A stretch of 64,000 nucleotides of DNA from Powellomyces hirtus (GCA_025526995.1 JAHLKG010000005.1:806001-870000); one strand, 5' to 3'. Shown: positions 43,392-56,000, counted from the first letter of the stretch. A program made the numbers and translations. The notes: a model not told the origin generated them from the letters alone.

Positions 43392-46233
43392 ATGTCTCAG
43401 GTCTCGCCGGAATTCCTGCAGACGTTCTTTGGTAACAGCAGCTTATCGCAACAGCAGCAACAGCAACAACAGCAACAGGGTCAGGGACAGTCGCAATTAC
43501 CGCCGAATCACCACTCGTCCCTTCCGCCGCCTCTTCAGCACGGTAGTGGAAGCAACCTGCCTCCGCTTTCCCACCCTCACACGCCCTCCCACTCTCACCA
43601 TATGCATCAGTTGCAGATCCCCGCATTTTCCAGGCTCACGGAAGGCGGCAGTCCAGCCCCTTCCTCTCTGGGTGTTTCGCCACGGAACATTTATAACCAG
43701 TCTCCACGCACCGATGATGAAGAAGACCATGAGGAGAGCAACCACCACGCGACCCGCCCTGTGACACCGTCGCTGAGCACCCACAATGCAGCGCCATCTG
43801 ACTCTGTGTTAGCTTCTCCCTCGGTCTGTGCGCCGGCTACGGGCGCCTCTTCGTTGCCGCTCGCCGTTCCACTCATGGAGGGCGGGGAAATTTACGCGGC
43901 GGTTTACTCAGGGATTGGAGTTTACGAAACCATGGCAAATGCTGTTGCTGTTATGAGAAGGAAAAGCGACGGATATCTGAACGCGACACAGATTCTCAAG
44001 GTTGCTGGTGTTGACAAGGGTAGGAGGACAAAAATCTTGGATAAAGAGGTCATGATCGGAGAACACGAGAAGGTTCAGGGCGGATATGGAAAGTACCAGG
44101 GGACTTGGTAAGTACCCTTCGCGAGCAACCCACAGAGTCCGGCCATCGTGGTGCAGCAGTCAAGCACGGTGATCTTTGTGTTCATCGCCGATTGTGTGGA
44201 ACCTCATGTGTTTCCCATCAAAATGAGATATAATCACTTACCGGCTGCTTCGTTGTTGAATAGGGTACCCTTTGAACGTGGCGTACAACTTGCCTTGCAA
44301 TATGGCGTTGATCGCCTGTTGCAACCGCTTTTCAACTTTGCATTCCCCGCTCCTGGGCGTTCAGATCACACGCCCACGAAGGAGCAGGTTTACGCTGCGA
44401 ACCGGGATCTTTTGAAGCAACGATCTAGTGGTTCCGCTGGTCAGACGAAAGGCAGAGAGGATGTCCGGAAAAAGCGACCGACCACGCGCCCGACCAAGCG
44501 AATGGTTGAATTGGTAGACGGGACAGATCCTATGGACGAGGACTCTGTGGAAGCCGTGGGTGAATCGCCTTCGGGTGCAAACAAGAGACAGAAAGGCGAC
44601 GGCTATTCGGAAGTAATGATGGAAACAAATGCCGAAAAGTACCGAGCAATGCTTATGGCGATGTTTGTCCATGAGGATCCGCTTTACATTCCCGACATCC
44701 TTTCTGGGACGACGTTGCCCAGTGATCTTAATCTTGACATCGTGATCGATGAGCAAGGACACACTTCCCTGCACTGGGCAGCAGCGCTAGCTAGGATTAA
44801 TGTGGTGCGCGTACTTTTGCAAAAGGGTGCCGACATGCGAAGCGTCAATAACGATGGAGAAACAGCGCTAATCAGAGCCGTGAGAGTGACGAACAACTAT
44901 GATACACAAACATTCCCAGAACTCCTCGATCTTCTCCATCCGATGATCCACCTGGTGGACTCTAAGAATCGGACGGTCTTGCATCACATTGCAGCGACGG
45001 CTGGCCTCGAGGGTCGCGTAGCGGCTAGCAGATATTATGTCGAGTGCTTTTTGGAGTGGGTTGCACGCCACGGCGGCAACTTTTCTTCAATTGTGGATGT
45101 TCAGGACAATGCGGGCGACACCGCGTTGAACGTGGCTGCGAGAATCGGCAACAGAAATTTAGTCGAGCAACTCATGGACGTGGGTGCCGATGCGACAATT
45201 GAAAATAAAGCGGGCTTACGTCCCATGGACTTTGGCTTTGAGGACATTTTCGGAAGCAGCAGACACATGCACTTGGAAAGCACTGGTGAGGCGGATCGAA
45301 GCGCAGAAGGCACGAGCAGGGTCGTGTTTCCCAGCATTCGCACTGATGAGGAAGACGCCGCTTTGGCTCTCAGCGCAGTCGCCAGCGCTACAAAGGGTCG
45401 TGAAATTGCTTCTGGTAAGTCATCGAAAAGGAATGGTTCTTGTCCTCTCATTTGCACCTTGGTTACTTCGTCTGATATTCTTGTTCGTCACGTCTCCTGT
45501 GTCTATGAACTCTCAATGGCATTCATCAGCAGTGCAGCAGATGGTCGACGAAATGTCTACAACCTTTACCGACGAAATGAAGATCAAAGGCGAGCAACTG
45601 GAGGAAGTGCGAAATCAATTGCGACAGGTGACCAAGGAGCTTGCGGATGTTCGCAAACAGAACCATCTCCTCCGACGAGAAAATCAGCAGTTGCCCGAAA
45701 TGGTACAGCGCATCAAAAACCTCGAGACATGCTTGGGAGAAGAGATGGCGCGTGCGGGCAACAGCGGTCCGTCATCTCATCACACCATTCCCAACCGTAC
45801 ACCCGGGACAGTCGAATACAGGAATGACGCCAGCGGTAGCAGCAATACTCCTGGCGGGATGGTCTCGTATCTCTCTCACGATTCCACGACGGACCTCCAT
45901 CACACTGGCTTACGCGAGTCCTCCGCGTCGTCGACCGCGCCACCGTCGCCCAAACAACACGAACTGCACGCGCTACGCCGGACTCTTTCCGAGAAGGAAC
46001 AGCTCGAGCGTACCCTCCGGAGCGAGATCATCCGCCTTCGCTCCTCGTCGGGCAAGTCGGAACTCAGCTGCAAGAAGATCATCGCGGCGTGCTGCCACGT
46101 CCCCGTTGAGCACGTTGACGATTTGCTCAACCCGCTTCTGCAGGCCGTCGAAAGCGACGCCGAGGTAGACATGAATGCCGTAGCGGCTTTCATGATGGCC
46201 GTCAAACGCAAGGAAGGACGGGCCTTTACATAA
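43392..46233 (+). CDS. MBP1: APSES/ankyrin cell-cycle transcription factor (Mbp1/Swi4 type)
   Basis: Three exons (43392-44107, 44264-45414, 45530-46233) give 856 residues. The first 180 residues are disordered with a polyglutamine run (about residues 19-28) and His/Pro/Ser stretches. The KilA-N/APSES DNA-binding domain spans about residues 175-275 ([53 protein letters not shown]), with Trp completed across intron 1. Ankyrin repeats follow ([51 protein letters not shown]). A coiled coil (about residues 640-690) and a second one ([20 protein letters not shown]) make the partner-binding C-terminus. Family members form MBF/SBF with Swi6 and control G1/S genes through ACGCGT-type sites. The N-terminal extension is longer than in yeast Mbp1. 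Confidence 0.92.
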
Positions 46234-46727
46234 GCGTCAAGAAAACGAATGGCTCAAGGCCCTTAGGATGTTACGACTCGCTGCAACCTACTTTTTGGAG
46301 TTCGGTCGGGACTCTTTCACTATGTACAGAAAATGAAACCTCCCCACCACCCCCCTCCCTTCCCAGTCTTTCCCTTCTCGTTCTGGCGATACTTTGTGCG
46401 GGCGACGCACACGCCCAGCAGGATTGGTCTACTTAATTTACGGTCTCATTCCCCTGTTTTGATGATGGGTTTTTGATATATATGAAATTAAAAAAAAATA
46501 AATTCTATCTAGCTTAAATCTACCGTCCCTGAATCGGTCGTACTACTTGTATCCCGTCCTGTCAGAATACTATTGGACCTGATCCTATGGCAAGACAACC
46601 GGCTGCGGTGCCTTGCTCCAGTCAAGATCGTATCCTGCATTTTCCGGTCGGGTGTAATCTGCAACAAATAGAACGCCGTGAGCGAATGGTCAACAACAGA
46701 GTCGCGTTTAAGGTAGTTCGACCACGA

Positions 46728-47439
46728 TCATATGCATACAGCCGTACCTATGATGGCCGCCAGCAGATCCGGCACATTATCCTTTACAATGAGCAAACCT
46801 CGGTTCACTGGCGCAATAAACCCATCCTCCACCGCGCGGTCCAGCAACGCCAAAAACGGGTTGTAAAACCCAAGGGTATTTAGGATCGCCACAGGTTTGT
46901 CGTGCAGTCGCAACTGCGACCAAGTGACCATCTCCAACAACTCCTCAAACGTCCCAAAGCCACCAGGCAACGCCACGAAAGCACCCGACGCCTCTGCCAT
47001 TGCGGCCTTGCGCGCGTGCATGGTCGGTACAAAGTGCACGGTGCCGACAGTCTGGAGGCCCTCAAATTGAGTCATGGTCTACGTCAAGAAAGTTAAAATA
47101 AGTCAGGTGGGTTACGGTGGATCTACGAGTGCTTACATTACCTCCGGAATGAATCCCGTCACAACGCCTCCTCGTTCGGCAACCGACGCAGCCACCGCTC
47201 CCATCAGACCCCTGTTTCCACCTCCGTACACGAGCTCGAGGCCATTCTGCACGTAAAATCAAGAAGCAGAAGTAAATATACTCGCCATACACACCTCCAG
47301 CAGAGTGATAACGTTCCATAGCCCTTTATACCTCGACAAGCGCGGTTCCCAGCTCTGTCGCCGCTCGGACATATGCCTCATTCTTCCCGGCACTGCTTCC
47401 GCAGAATACACACACGGCCTTCAAGCGCTCGGCGGGCAT
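46728..47439 (-). CDS. LOG-family nucleoside 5'-monophosphate phosphoribohydrolase
   Basis: Three exons (47439-47332, 47246-47142, 47078-46728) give 187 residues. It starts VCVFCGSSAG, has LVYGGGNRGLMGAVA in exon 2, and the LOG signature LPGGFGTFEELLEM in exon 3, followed by the WSQLRLHDKPVAILN region. The catalytic Arg and Glu of the PGGxGTxxE motif are present. LOG enzymes release cytokinin bases from their nucleotides; in fungi, they may also act in nucleotide salvage. The protein is at the short end of the family. It converges with the Mbp1-type gene across a 494-bp gap holding only 3' UTR-like sequence. Confidence 0.9.
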
Positions 47440-48225
47440 TGTGTTCTAGTTGTATAGGATAAGATGTGCGGCGTTATATAGTCGGCAGTTCTTTGGGAAC
47501 GCAGTTCTGTTGCTCGGTAATACCTTTATATGCGGAGTTTGCGAATGAGTGGGAGAAAGATCTCGTGGGAACTGAACTGTTTGACTCACATGAGTCAGTC
47601 ACGTTGCTGCGCTTGACTGCGCTTCGAAACGCCACATTGACGCGCGCGTCCGACCGTTTTGGCGTCGATCATTAAAAAAGTGCCTGGAAAAAAAAAAAAG
47701 TGTCTGACTCCGTTGATTCACAGATTGCTTTCTTATTGACGATGACCTCTTGATTGATGCAGTTTTACGAGAAAGTCACAGATATTTTTTTTTGGATCAG
47801 AAAGTGGTGAAATCAATAGGAAAATCGAAGCTCATCGTCGCGTCCAAATAGGCATGAGAGCATATACGCAGAGTTTGATTTACGAGCGCGTCAAGTTTCG
47901 CGAGCAAGCATTGAAGCGCTTTTTGCGATGATCAACGGAGTGGCTACTGTCGCCACTTTGCGCGTATCGGTCTGTCGGGCTCTGCCAGGCCCGGAAAGCG
48001 CACCACCTCGGCTGCTAGAATTCGCTGTAGGCTCGGAAGTCGGTTCCAAGGTTGCCGTATGAAAAGACCCAAAGCATCAGCGCTGTGTAGTCTCGCTATG
48101 GAAGGACTAGTACTTGAACACCTTGCAAGTCTTGCATCTAATGTACCGTCGTCGGTGGAATTCGCGCCAGCACTGACACTAGCGGTATGGGTATCGTTTT
48201 CGGCAATGTGATTTTATCTCATCAT
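47440..48225. other. Gene-free stretch
   Basis: Upstream of the LOG gene and beyond the receptor 3' end. A and T homopolymers near 47690 and 47788; nothing recognisable. Confidence 0.5.
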
Positions 48226-50141
48226 CTAGAATTTGGAGCCAATGACGGCAATTAGCATGGTATACTGCGACATCTCAACCACTAGGCAGGAAAGGGTGTC
48301 CACAACAGGGGGGCTGCAAACACACAAAATAGTGAGCCACCTCAATGTTTTGCATTGGCTGTTCATCAAATATCCATACCTGGAGAGGAAGCGCGGAGTG
48401 GCAAAATGATGACGGCCGATACTGTCACAGAGTAAGCCGAATACCCGATATACGTAGTCTCGCTGAATCTTTGCTATACGTTGCAAGTTTTGAACGACAT
48501 AAACGAAAGGGCGATGAGAAAGCACAGAATAAGGCCAATAAGGCCGAACCCTAGTGCTTGGAAGTTTTCACCCGTCCCGCCAACCCAGTCGGTGTCATCC
48601 ACAGCAACGAGTTCTTCAGTAATAGGCCAGACGAGAGTCCACACCAGATACAGAAGAGTGAGTCTCTTTACAACGCAATCACGATATCAATAATAAGGCC
48701 GATGTACCCAAGTGACCGCACAAATTCCTGCCGCACGCAGCAAAAGCATGTTCTGGGGAAGGGTGATTCGGATTTTGGAGTTGAAGATCCGGTAGATTCT
48801 AGCGCAAAGCAACAAATCAGAATTCGGCAACATCCTATTTTCCTGCGAACCTGTGAGTTTTCACGAACATCGCAGAAAAGGCCAAAAATAAAGCCGGTTG
48901 CCATTAACCAAATTGTTATTGTTATCCCACGCTTGGTTGCTCCCATGTTGACGTGAGTGAAAACAGAGAAATTTCTCAGCAGAATGCCGAGTGTTGTGAG
49001 TACTGCAAACGCAGGGGAAGCCGATGCGACGACAGGATTTCTCCTGTAGACCACCAGGCCGATCATGGACGCCACTGTAGCTACGGATCCAATCGCCTGT
49101 GACGGCTGCTGCACCGACTCCTATTCTTCCTCCTTGCACAACAATCACATTTGAACTACGAGCCGCTGCGACGTGTTGACGGCGGGGTCTGCGTTTTGTG
49201 CCATCATCAATGGTAGCTTTCGCAATGATTGTTTATTGTCGATAGTCATAGTTGAACAAGTACGTATAAGGGTTCAATGCACCAGTGCCATCTGCTCCAC
49301 CAAATAAAATAGCCTTGTTCTTGCCAGGAAGATGAGTGAAGGTGTGACCTTCAAGATCTGGGTGGGGCGACACCGAATACACCGTCCACCTATAGCCAGG
49401 ATCCAGCGTTTTCCAGCAGATTTGATGCCGCCGTAGGCGTAAAGAAGCCATTTGGACTATTCTTTGTGGAAACGGCTTTGCCTTGCAATTCTTGACTGAT
49501 AGACTTGAGATGATCCTCACTGTCATAAACCATGGAACTATGAGTTGTATCTCGAGGCACCTTAGCTGGACGCTGTTAACCCAGCATTTTCGATAAACCG
49601 TTATCGGGCGAGCAACGTCATCTGGGGTGAAAATCAATGGAACATTGCGTTGCATCAGAGCAACAGCTTCTGCAGATGTCCACGGCGCCAAGGAAACGCC
49701 CCCTGTTGACGCACCCATGATGCGATTGCCTCCAACAGATGTACCCTTGAAACGATCTTTGAGACTGAAGTACACTGGCTTGTCAACTCGCTTCATCGCT
49801 GAGGTCAGAATGTAACGGCTGGCCGTATCGCTTGTGTTGAAGAAGGGCAAAGCCAAGCTCTCGTCGCTGTCAACTCCAATGACAAACACTTTACGCCTTG
49901 CCGCGAACGCAATTCCGGCAGATCCAGTGCTCACACCTGCCCCAAAAATGACATCGGAACCCTCTGATATGAACTCTAGATTTTGAGAACTAGGTTAATC
50001 CGAGTTCCATGTGCCACCAGCTTTCGGCAGAAAAGTACCAGCAGCAATGGCTTGCCCTTCCACACTGCTGGAGAAGGATGTTGGGTATTTGCACGGCAGC
50101 TCGGACACGTCAGAGGTGCACCCGGTATCGGATATGAACAT
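48226..50141 (-). pseudogene. Class C (GABA-B-like) receptor with Bmp and kelch-like ectodomain, disrupted
   Basis: Minus strand. 50141-49600 encodes a Bmp/PnrA-type ligand domain: EGSDVIFGAGVSTGSAGIAF, RRKVFVIGVDSDES, RYILTSAMKRVDKPVYFSL and a GGVSLAPWTSAEAV end. 49550-49240 has kelch-like phrases (VPRDTTHSSMVYD; GHTFTHLPGKNKAILFGGAD). 49115-48226 encodes seven membrane spans in order: NPVVASASPAFAVLTTLGIL, ITIWLMATGFIFG, IYRIFNSKIRITLPQNMLLL, TLLYLVWTLVWPITEEL, FQALGFGLIGLILCF, FSETTYIGYSAYSVTVSAVI and VVEMSQYTMLIAVIGSKF. These are class C hallmarks and match the Bmp-plus-7TM layout of Dictyostelium Grl receptors. TAA at 49995 and TAG at 48474 are in frame, and two junctions do not keep phase, so it looks disrupted. 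The N-terminus is unresolved. Confidence 0.72.
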
Positions 50142-51273
50142 ATTTACTTGTTACTCACTTGGTAAGGATTGTCTGAGTGTTACTGGGTTCTGCTGAGAGC
50201 TGGATTGCACACATGTATTTTGGTATCTGCGTATCTTACCTTATCTTGTTTGCAGCGAAGCGCCTTCCTTGCCTTGCCCTTTTTGGGGTTGCCCAGTTTC
50301 GCATTTGCTGCGCATAGAGGCGTTCTTTTATTTTTTTATTTTTGGCTTCTATTTTACTTTTTTGTTCCGCAGGTTGGTCGAAATAACTCGTCAAATTCAT
50401 GATGGTGGAAACTTGAGGGTATAGTGGATAAAAATCATCCGTGTGAGCACGCGCGGTCCTGATAAAGCATGACCATGCTGGCGCACATCTTGGCAACACC
50501 AGCACAGGATCAGCCAAGCACAGCTCATAAATTTGATTACCGTACCTGACCGCTGAGGAGCGTCGGAGCATGATCGGTCTCACGAATCACCATTCTGAAG
50601 CTTTCCCATACCGACACCCTGAAGGATGGACTCAGTCATTATACCTTAGGTTGACGTCAGTATCGAGGAGGTTCTGATCCCCCGTCAAGGAACTCGGTGA
50701 CTCAACCGCCTCGATCGTGATCCTGTACCTGACAGAAAGGCCATCCCTTCTTAGGGCGTCAAGGAGGCACGGACGGCTGGGGACGTGTCCGATGATGCCA
50801 ACTTGAAATGAATCAGGATCAGTTGGCCGCATCTGATTGTGTGACCAACCGCTGGTAACACAACCCAGAGCCATGGATACATGACTCTATTTGAGTACGG
50901 ATGATCGCAGAACGTGGTGAACTTTGGCACCTGCGGTTGGCGCCGTAACCCCAAAAACCGTGATAGCAAATAACCGAAAGCGCGTGGGGAACACTGCCCG
51001 TACAGGCCTGAACAGCACCGTGACAGCCCAGGCCTGAACGATGATTGCGTGGATGCCGCGAGGGGATGGGCCTGTGTGAAGTTTGGGCGTTGCGAGTGAG
51101 ACACGTATGACGCGCTTGTGGGAGAAAGACGCGTTTGATCGGCGCTTCTTTGATCGTTCACACTTACGTAAGCCACATCCCGCTAGTGATGCGTGATTGC
51201 TGTTCGCAGGTCGCACCTCGCGCAAACGAACCCCTCCCGCTGCTGTCAGTTTTTTTTGCTAGTTGCGTGAATT
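50142..51273. other. Region upstream of the receptor and the aminopeptidase
   Basis: May contain 5' exons of the receptor (signal peptide and first half of the Bmp domain), but none can be supported. AT-rich near 50330-50360. Confidence 0.4.
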
Positions 51274-51282
51274 TATATAAAA
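51274..51282 (+). promoter_or_regulatory. TATA box of the leucine aminopeptidase gene
   Basis: TATATAAAA lies about 105 bp before the ATG and is followed by a pyrimidine-rich leader. It is the clearest core promoter in the window, in keeping with a strongly induced secreted enzyme. Confidence 0.65.
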
Positions 51283-51385
51283 GGAGGAACCTCTTCCCCA
51301 CAGTCTCTTTTGTCTTCAGCTCTTCTCTTGTTTACCGGCCCAGACCCACCCTCCGCCTCTCTCGCCTTACGCTACTCTCTTCACC

Positions 51386-52519
51386 ATGCGCGTCACATCG
51401 ATAATCGCCTCCATGGCCGCCATGTGCTTCTGGTCCGCCACTGCCATGCCCGTCGACCAACAGCTGGCTCTCAAGGAAGCCGGCAAGCGTCTCATCGCAC
51501 TCTCGGATACTGACCGCCAGTGGATGACCGACGATGAGGTCCTTGGCCTTATCCGCGCTGACACTTCATTCATCGACGTCACCGACGGTGAGGTTACTGC
51601 TCCCAAGAGCCTCATGAGGGCAGCCGCACTCCCCGCCACTCCCACACAACAGACTCTCGTCAAGTCCTTGATCGCCGGCATCTCGGAAGCACAAATGAAG
51701 GCTTTCTTAACAAAATTCACGGGCTACAACAACCGATACTACAAGTCTTCCACCGGCAAGGCTGCCGCTCTCTGGCTTGCTGACCAGGCCAGGGCCTTGG
51801 CCACTGAAGCCAACGCCAAAGGCTTGAACGTCACCGTCAGCACCTTCTCCCACACCTGGGGCCAGTCCTCCGTCATCGCGCGCATCAACCCTTCCTCCGG
51901 AAACGGCACCACCAAGCCTGAGGTCGTCGTTCTCGGCGCGCATCTCGACTCCATCAACAGCCGCAACCCCATGTCTGGCCGCGCCCCTGGCGCTGACGAC
52001 GATGGTTCCGGCTCTGTCACCATCTTCGAGGCCTACCGTCTTTTGCTCGCCAACGGTGTTGCCCCCGTCCGCCCCATCGAATTCCAGTGGTACGCCGGTG
52101 AGGAAGCTGGTCTCCTCGGCTCCGGGAAGATCGTTGCCGACTTTGTCGCCCGAAAGGTGCCCGTATACGGCATGCTGCAGATGGACATGACCGCTTACAC
52201 CCCACCGAACAAGCCTGCCATTGTCGGCATCGCCACCGACTTCACTGATCCTACTCTCAGCAAGTTTGTGCAAGCCCTCAACACCGCCTACTGCACCACC
52301 CGCTGGGCCAACGTCAAGTGCGGTTACGGATGCTCCGACCACGCGTCGTGGAACAAGGCCGGTTTCCCCGCTGCCTTCTCCTTCGAGTCCAGCTTCTCTG
52401 ACTCCAACCCGGACATCCACAGTGACCGTGACACCCTTGCCAAGGTCAACTACAAGCACATGACCGAGTTCGTCAAGCTCGCTACATCGTTCGCTGTTGA
52501 ACTTGGTCTTTCCAAGTAA
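51386..52519 (+). CDS. Secreted leucine aminopeptidase, peptidase family M28
   Basis: Intronless gene of 377 residues. A signal peptide (about residues 1-20, ending SATAMP) is followed by a propeptide of about 80 residues and the M28 catalytic domain. Zinc ligands and catalytic residues are all visible: GAHLDS (His, Asp), APGADDDGSG (bridging Asp), WYAGEEAGLLGS (catalytic Glu and ligand Glu), MLQMDMTAY (Asp) and NPDIHSDRDT (His). The CGYGCSDHASW segment holds the disulfide typical of Vibrio/Aspergillus-type LAP. It removes N-terminal hydrophobic residues from peptides outside the cell. Codon use is strongly C/G-ending, more so than neighbours, suggesting high expression. Confidence 0.95.
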   Translation: MRVTSIIASMAAMCFWSATAMPVDQQLALKEAGKRLIALSDTDRQWMTDDEVLGLIRADTSFIDVTDGEVTAPKSLMRAAALPATPTQQTLVKSLIAGISEAQMKAFLTKFTGYNNRYYKSSTGKAAALWLADQARALATEANAKGLNVTVSTFSHTWGQSSVIARINPSSGNGTTKPEVVVLGAHLDSINSRNPMSGRAPGADDDGSGSVTIFEAYRLLLANGVAPVRPIEFQWYAGEEAGLLGSGKIVADFVARKVPVYGMLQMDMTAYTPPNKPAIVGIATDFTDPTLSKFVQALNTAYCTTRWANVKCGYGCSDHASWNKAGFPAAFSFESSFSDSNPDIHSDRDTLAKVNYKHMTEFVKLATSFAVELGLSK

Positions 52520-53032
52520 CCACACATTCCCTTTTCCCCTTCCCCGCTCCTGTACAACCCTCTTCTACTGCACATATACCTAATGCGAGCGAGTCTCGCA
52601 ACTTTGTTTACATAATAACAATTACCGATGCTGAGCATCATTGTCAATAACGTCTTGTGCATCTTGTGCTCCTTTCAACTTCACTGTATGGTATTGTCGG
52701 CCCACAGATTTCGAAGATATCCTATCGATAGATGTTTGCCAAAGGATCTAAATGACTGATCCATACAAAACTGAGGTCAGAATCTACTTGCGCCAATTGA
52801 AACAGAGCCAGAATAGATATATATATGGAAGGTGATGGGTACTTCCATAAACAATGAGAATCAGGGCGGGAAGTGGGCTTGGTAACATCTACATCGGGTC
52901 GGTTGAAACTTAACTCCTAAATGCTATTGGGTTACGTGCTTGGGTTACGTGCTATGGATATATACATATATAAGTTCAATGAGAGAGCGACCGAGAAGCA
53001 TCAAGACTTGACGAAAGCTCTCGAATGGCTCC
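52520..53032. other. Gene-free stretch
   Basis: 3' regions of two convergent genes. A TA microsatellite (52816-52826) and a doubled GGGTTACGTGCT word (52929-52955); nothing else. Confidence 0.5.
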
Positions 53033-56000
53033 TCAACCCGACCATGGATTCTCCTCGGCATCAACGAAAGCGCCGGGGCTAGAGGTGGTAGCGTCCGAGG
53101 ATGTGAGGGACGCGAGGCCGGGACTGGAAAGATTGCGAATAATCTCATCCGCAAATGGTGACTGCAGCTCGGGTGTGTCTTCGTGCCAGACAGTGGCGGT
53201 ACATTCATCTTCAAATGGTGGGGAAGCCAGCGCCGTGACAGGAGCCTCGTCATCGTCCTCATCGTCATCGTCATCTCGCTTGCTGTCTAACAGGTCACCT
53301 GCACCAGCGCTGGCCGGTGGGCCGGCGGCCATCATGGCTCGTTCCAGCTCCGTCGCGTCGACGGCCGGCAGGCCGGTGTCTATGCAGTCACTGGCTTCCT
53401 TTGGCGATGTGGTGGAAATCGGGTGATGGTGGTGATGATGCGCGACTGCTTCGGCAGCGGCGTCGGCGGCGGCGCGGGCTTGCGCCACTTCGCTTTTAGC
53501 GGCTTCGACTTCTGCTTGTGCTTTCTCCAACTCTATCTCAGCTGCAATCAACTCGTCCCGGTCACCCTCAGCAGTGGTGGACAGCTTCGATTGTGGGGTG
53601 CTTGTTGCCGAATGACTGGCTTCGATGAGCTCCTGAGTTCGAATGACGAGTGGCGGTAACGTTGCCTTCAACTCCTTTGGCGTGAAGACTTCGTCCGCAT
53701 CCTGAGCAATCACCAAAGGCGGAAGAGTACTTCGAATCTCCTTCGGCATCCAGTAATCGTCCATCAGCTGCTCAATTTCCTCCGGCTTTTCGATGACGGG
53801 TGTCGTCTTCCCGCTGCTTCTCCTTGAGAACCAGCTCATCCGACTGGTACTGGCTGTGGCTGATGTCGCAGCCAGCGCGGCCTCGGCAGCTTTCTCTTCG
53901 AGGCGTTTCAGTCGCGCTTCTTCCTTGAGTTTGTCTCGTTCCTGTCGTTCGAGCAGCTTCCGTTCCTGCTCCTCTTTCTTTTTCCGGAGCTTCTCCTCAT
54001 ACTCTTCCTGCTTCTTTTGCAGACGTTGTTCCTTTGCCCGCAATCGCTCTTCTTTTTCCCGCTTTTTCTCTTCCTCGAGTTCTAATCTCTCCTTCTCTTC
54101 CTCCTCATCCTCATCGTCAAAGTAATCCCGCGTTATGGAAAATCCGAGCTTCTCTAACACCTTTGGCATACATAGTCTATAATCCAGATGCCCCTGAATC
54201 ACGTCATCCAACGCGATGTTCTCTATTCCATCGACTCCTTCCACCGGACGGAGACCAGCAACATTGTTCCACACGGCCACACTCGCTCGATACAATACGC
54301 CCAAAACCATATCATTCGTTGCATAGCCGTTGACGACACGCCCAGCGACGACGGAGGATATTTGCTCCCATTCCTTCTTCTGCGCCATGACGGGACATCC
54401 CAGCAGATATACTTCTTCCACAAGACCGTGTGCCCCGCGAGCGGCAAGCTCCAGCAGACAATGGAAGATAACTCGCGCCCCTAACGAGTATCCAATCAAG
54501 GTCACGGGGCGATTTTCCTGGACACCTTGTATGAGTGTGTCTGCAAGAACCTACATACGAATCATTAGTTCCTTCAAAATATCAGAACCGAAGGAATGTC
54601 CGGAGCGATCATCTCACCTTGCCAGCTTTGTTAGCCTTGCTGAGTCCAATTCCCCATGGGTTATCGACCAGATAGCTAAGCTTCATCACCCATAAAGGTC
54701 CTGCTAACCCGATCATCAAAGCGGATAGAACAGTTGCCTGCAGACCTTGTTGCACCAGAAAACTTGCCACCTCTCCAACAAGAAGTCTCAGTGCAGATCC
54801 AAGTTCTTGGAGGGTATCCGTTTCCCATATCAGCGCGTACTGGTCGCCAGCTAAATCCGCCTCGAGGGTGGAAAATGGAAGCGTGTGATCATCAGCGCCG
54901 TAAGTGATCCATCCCGCCACTGTGATCAACACATTCGTCTGTTTCGCCTTCGGTGGACCCTCCGGCTCTCTAAAGCGGAAGTCCTCATCATTGTCACCAT
55001 CGACGGTCGACTGTAGATCATCGAACATGCAGGCAGCCATGTCCTCATCGATGGTGCCTACATCGTCAAGACTGCCTTTGTCAAACCTCAGGTCCTCATG
55101 AGATGACCGTGCCAGCGATTCGCCGTCGCTGTTCAGCTGATTATTGGAATCCCAGAGCACAGTGCTGTCCATGCCACTGTCGACGCCGACGTCCAATGGA
55201 TCCTCAGAAGCCTGTCCTTCGTGGTCTGGCCAGTTGAACCCTTCTTCCAAACCCCAAACATGACCAGCCTCTCCATTCAATTTCGTCAAGCTCAGCTCCG
55301 AGGGCTTACGTTGTGGTTTACGCGGTGCGGTCGCCGCTAAGTGCCGCTGTTCGGTCATATCTGCCAACTCCGCTGCTGTAGGACGACTGGGTACTGGAGG
55401 TGGAACTCGAACAGGGGCGGGGTCACCATCCATTTTCCCAAGATTCGCTCTTTGGCTATCGGTAATTTTAACCCAGTTTCCTATTCGGTCCAGTTTTTCG
55501 TTTGTGGGAGCAGCATACGGAGGCAAATCCTCTTCCTCCGATTGTTTGGCCGTTACCTCCTTTTTCTCTGGAGGAACCTTCTCAACAGAGTCTCCCTTTG
55601 TTCCCTGAAGAGCACCATCAACAGACTCCCCTTTGCTATCGCCTTTTGCATCATGTGTCTTTTCAGATTGGTCAGCGCGCTGCTGGTCAATCTTCTCCTG
55701 TAGCGCCACCCGAGCTTCTCGACGTCGTTTTTTCCTCCGCTCAGTTCTTCGTTTTTCTTTGTTCTCTTCAATTTGACGTATGCCGTCTGCAAGGGTCATA
55801 AACTCAAATTGCGTGATCCCACGAGTTCGTTTCATCATTTTGAAACCACCCATTCCTGTCAACTCTGGTGAGATGCCGCAAATGCCATCGTACGCTTATT
55901 GAGCGAACTTACCACTACCGGTAAGAACTCCTCCAGTTGTAATCAACGCCAAAGCGCCCGTGGTTGAGAGTGCGGCAGTCGCCCCCGTCACCCCAAATGT

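Noticed and set aside
49954..49996. 42-nt intron removing the TAA from the receptor Bmp domain
   Set aside because: It is in phase and has a branch-like ATTAAC, but it is shorter than any supported intron here (59 nt minimum), and the read-through frame matches the family better.
50632..50874. Minus-strand frame (MALGCVTSGW...) as the receptor signal peptide and N-terminus
   Set aside because: Some resemblance to the start of a periplasmic-type ligand domain, but no motif is clear and it cannot be joined in phase.
53793..54125. Ser/Phe/Arg-rich plus-strand open frame
   Set aside because: Mirror of the Glu/Lys/Arg coiled coil in the TMCO4-like protein; low-complexity shadow.
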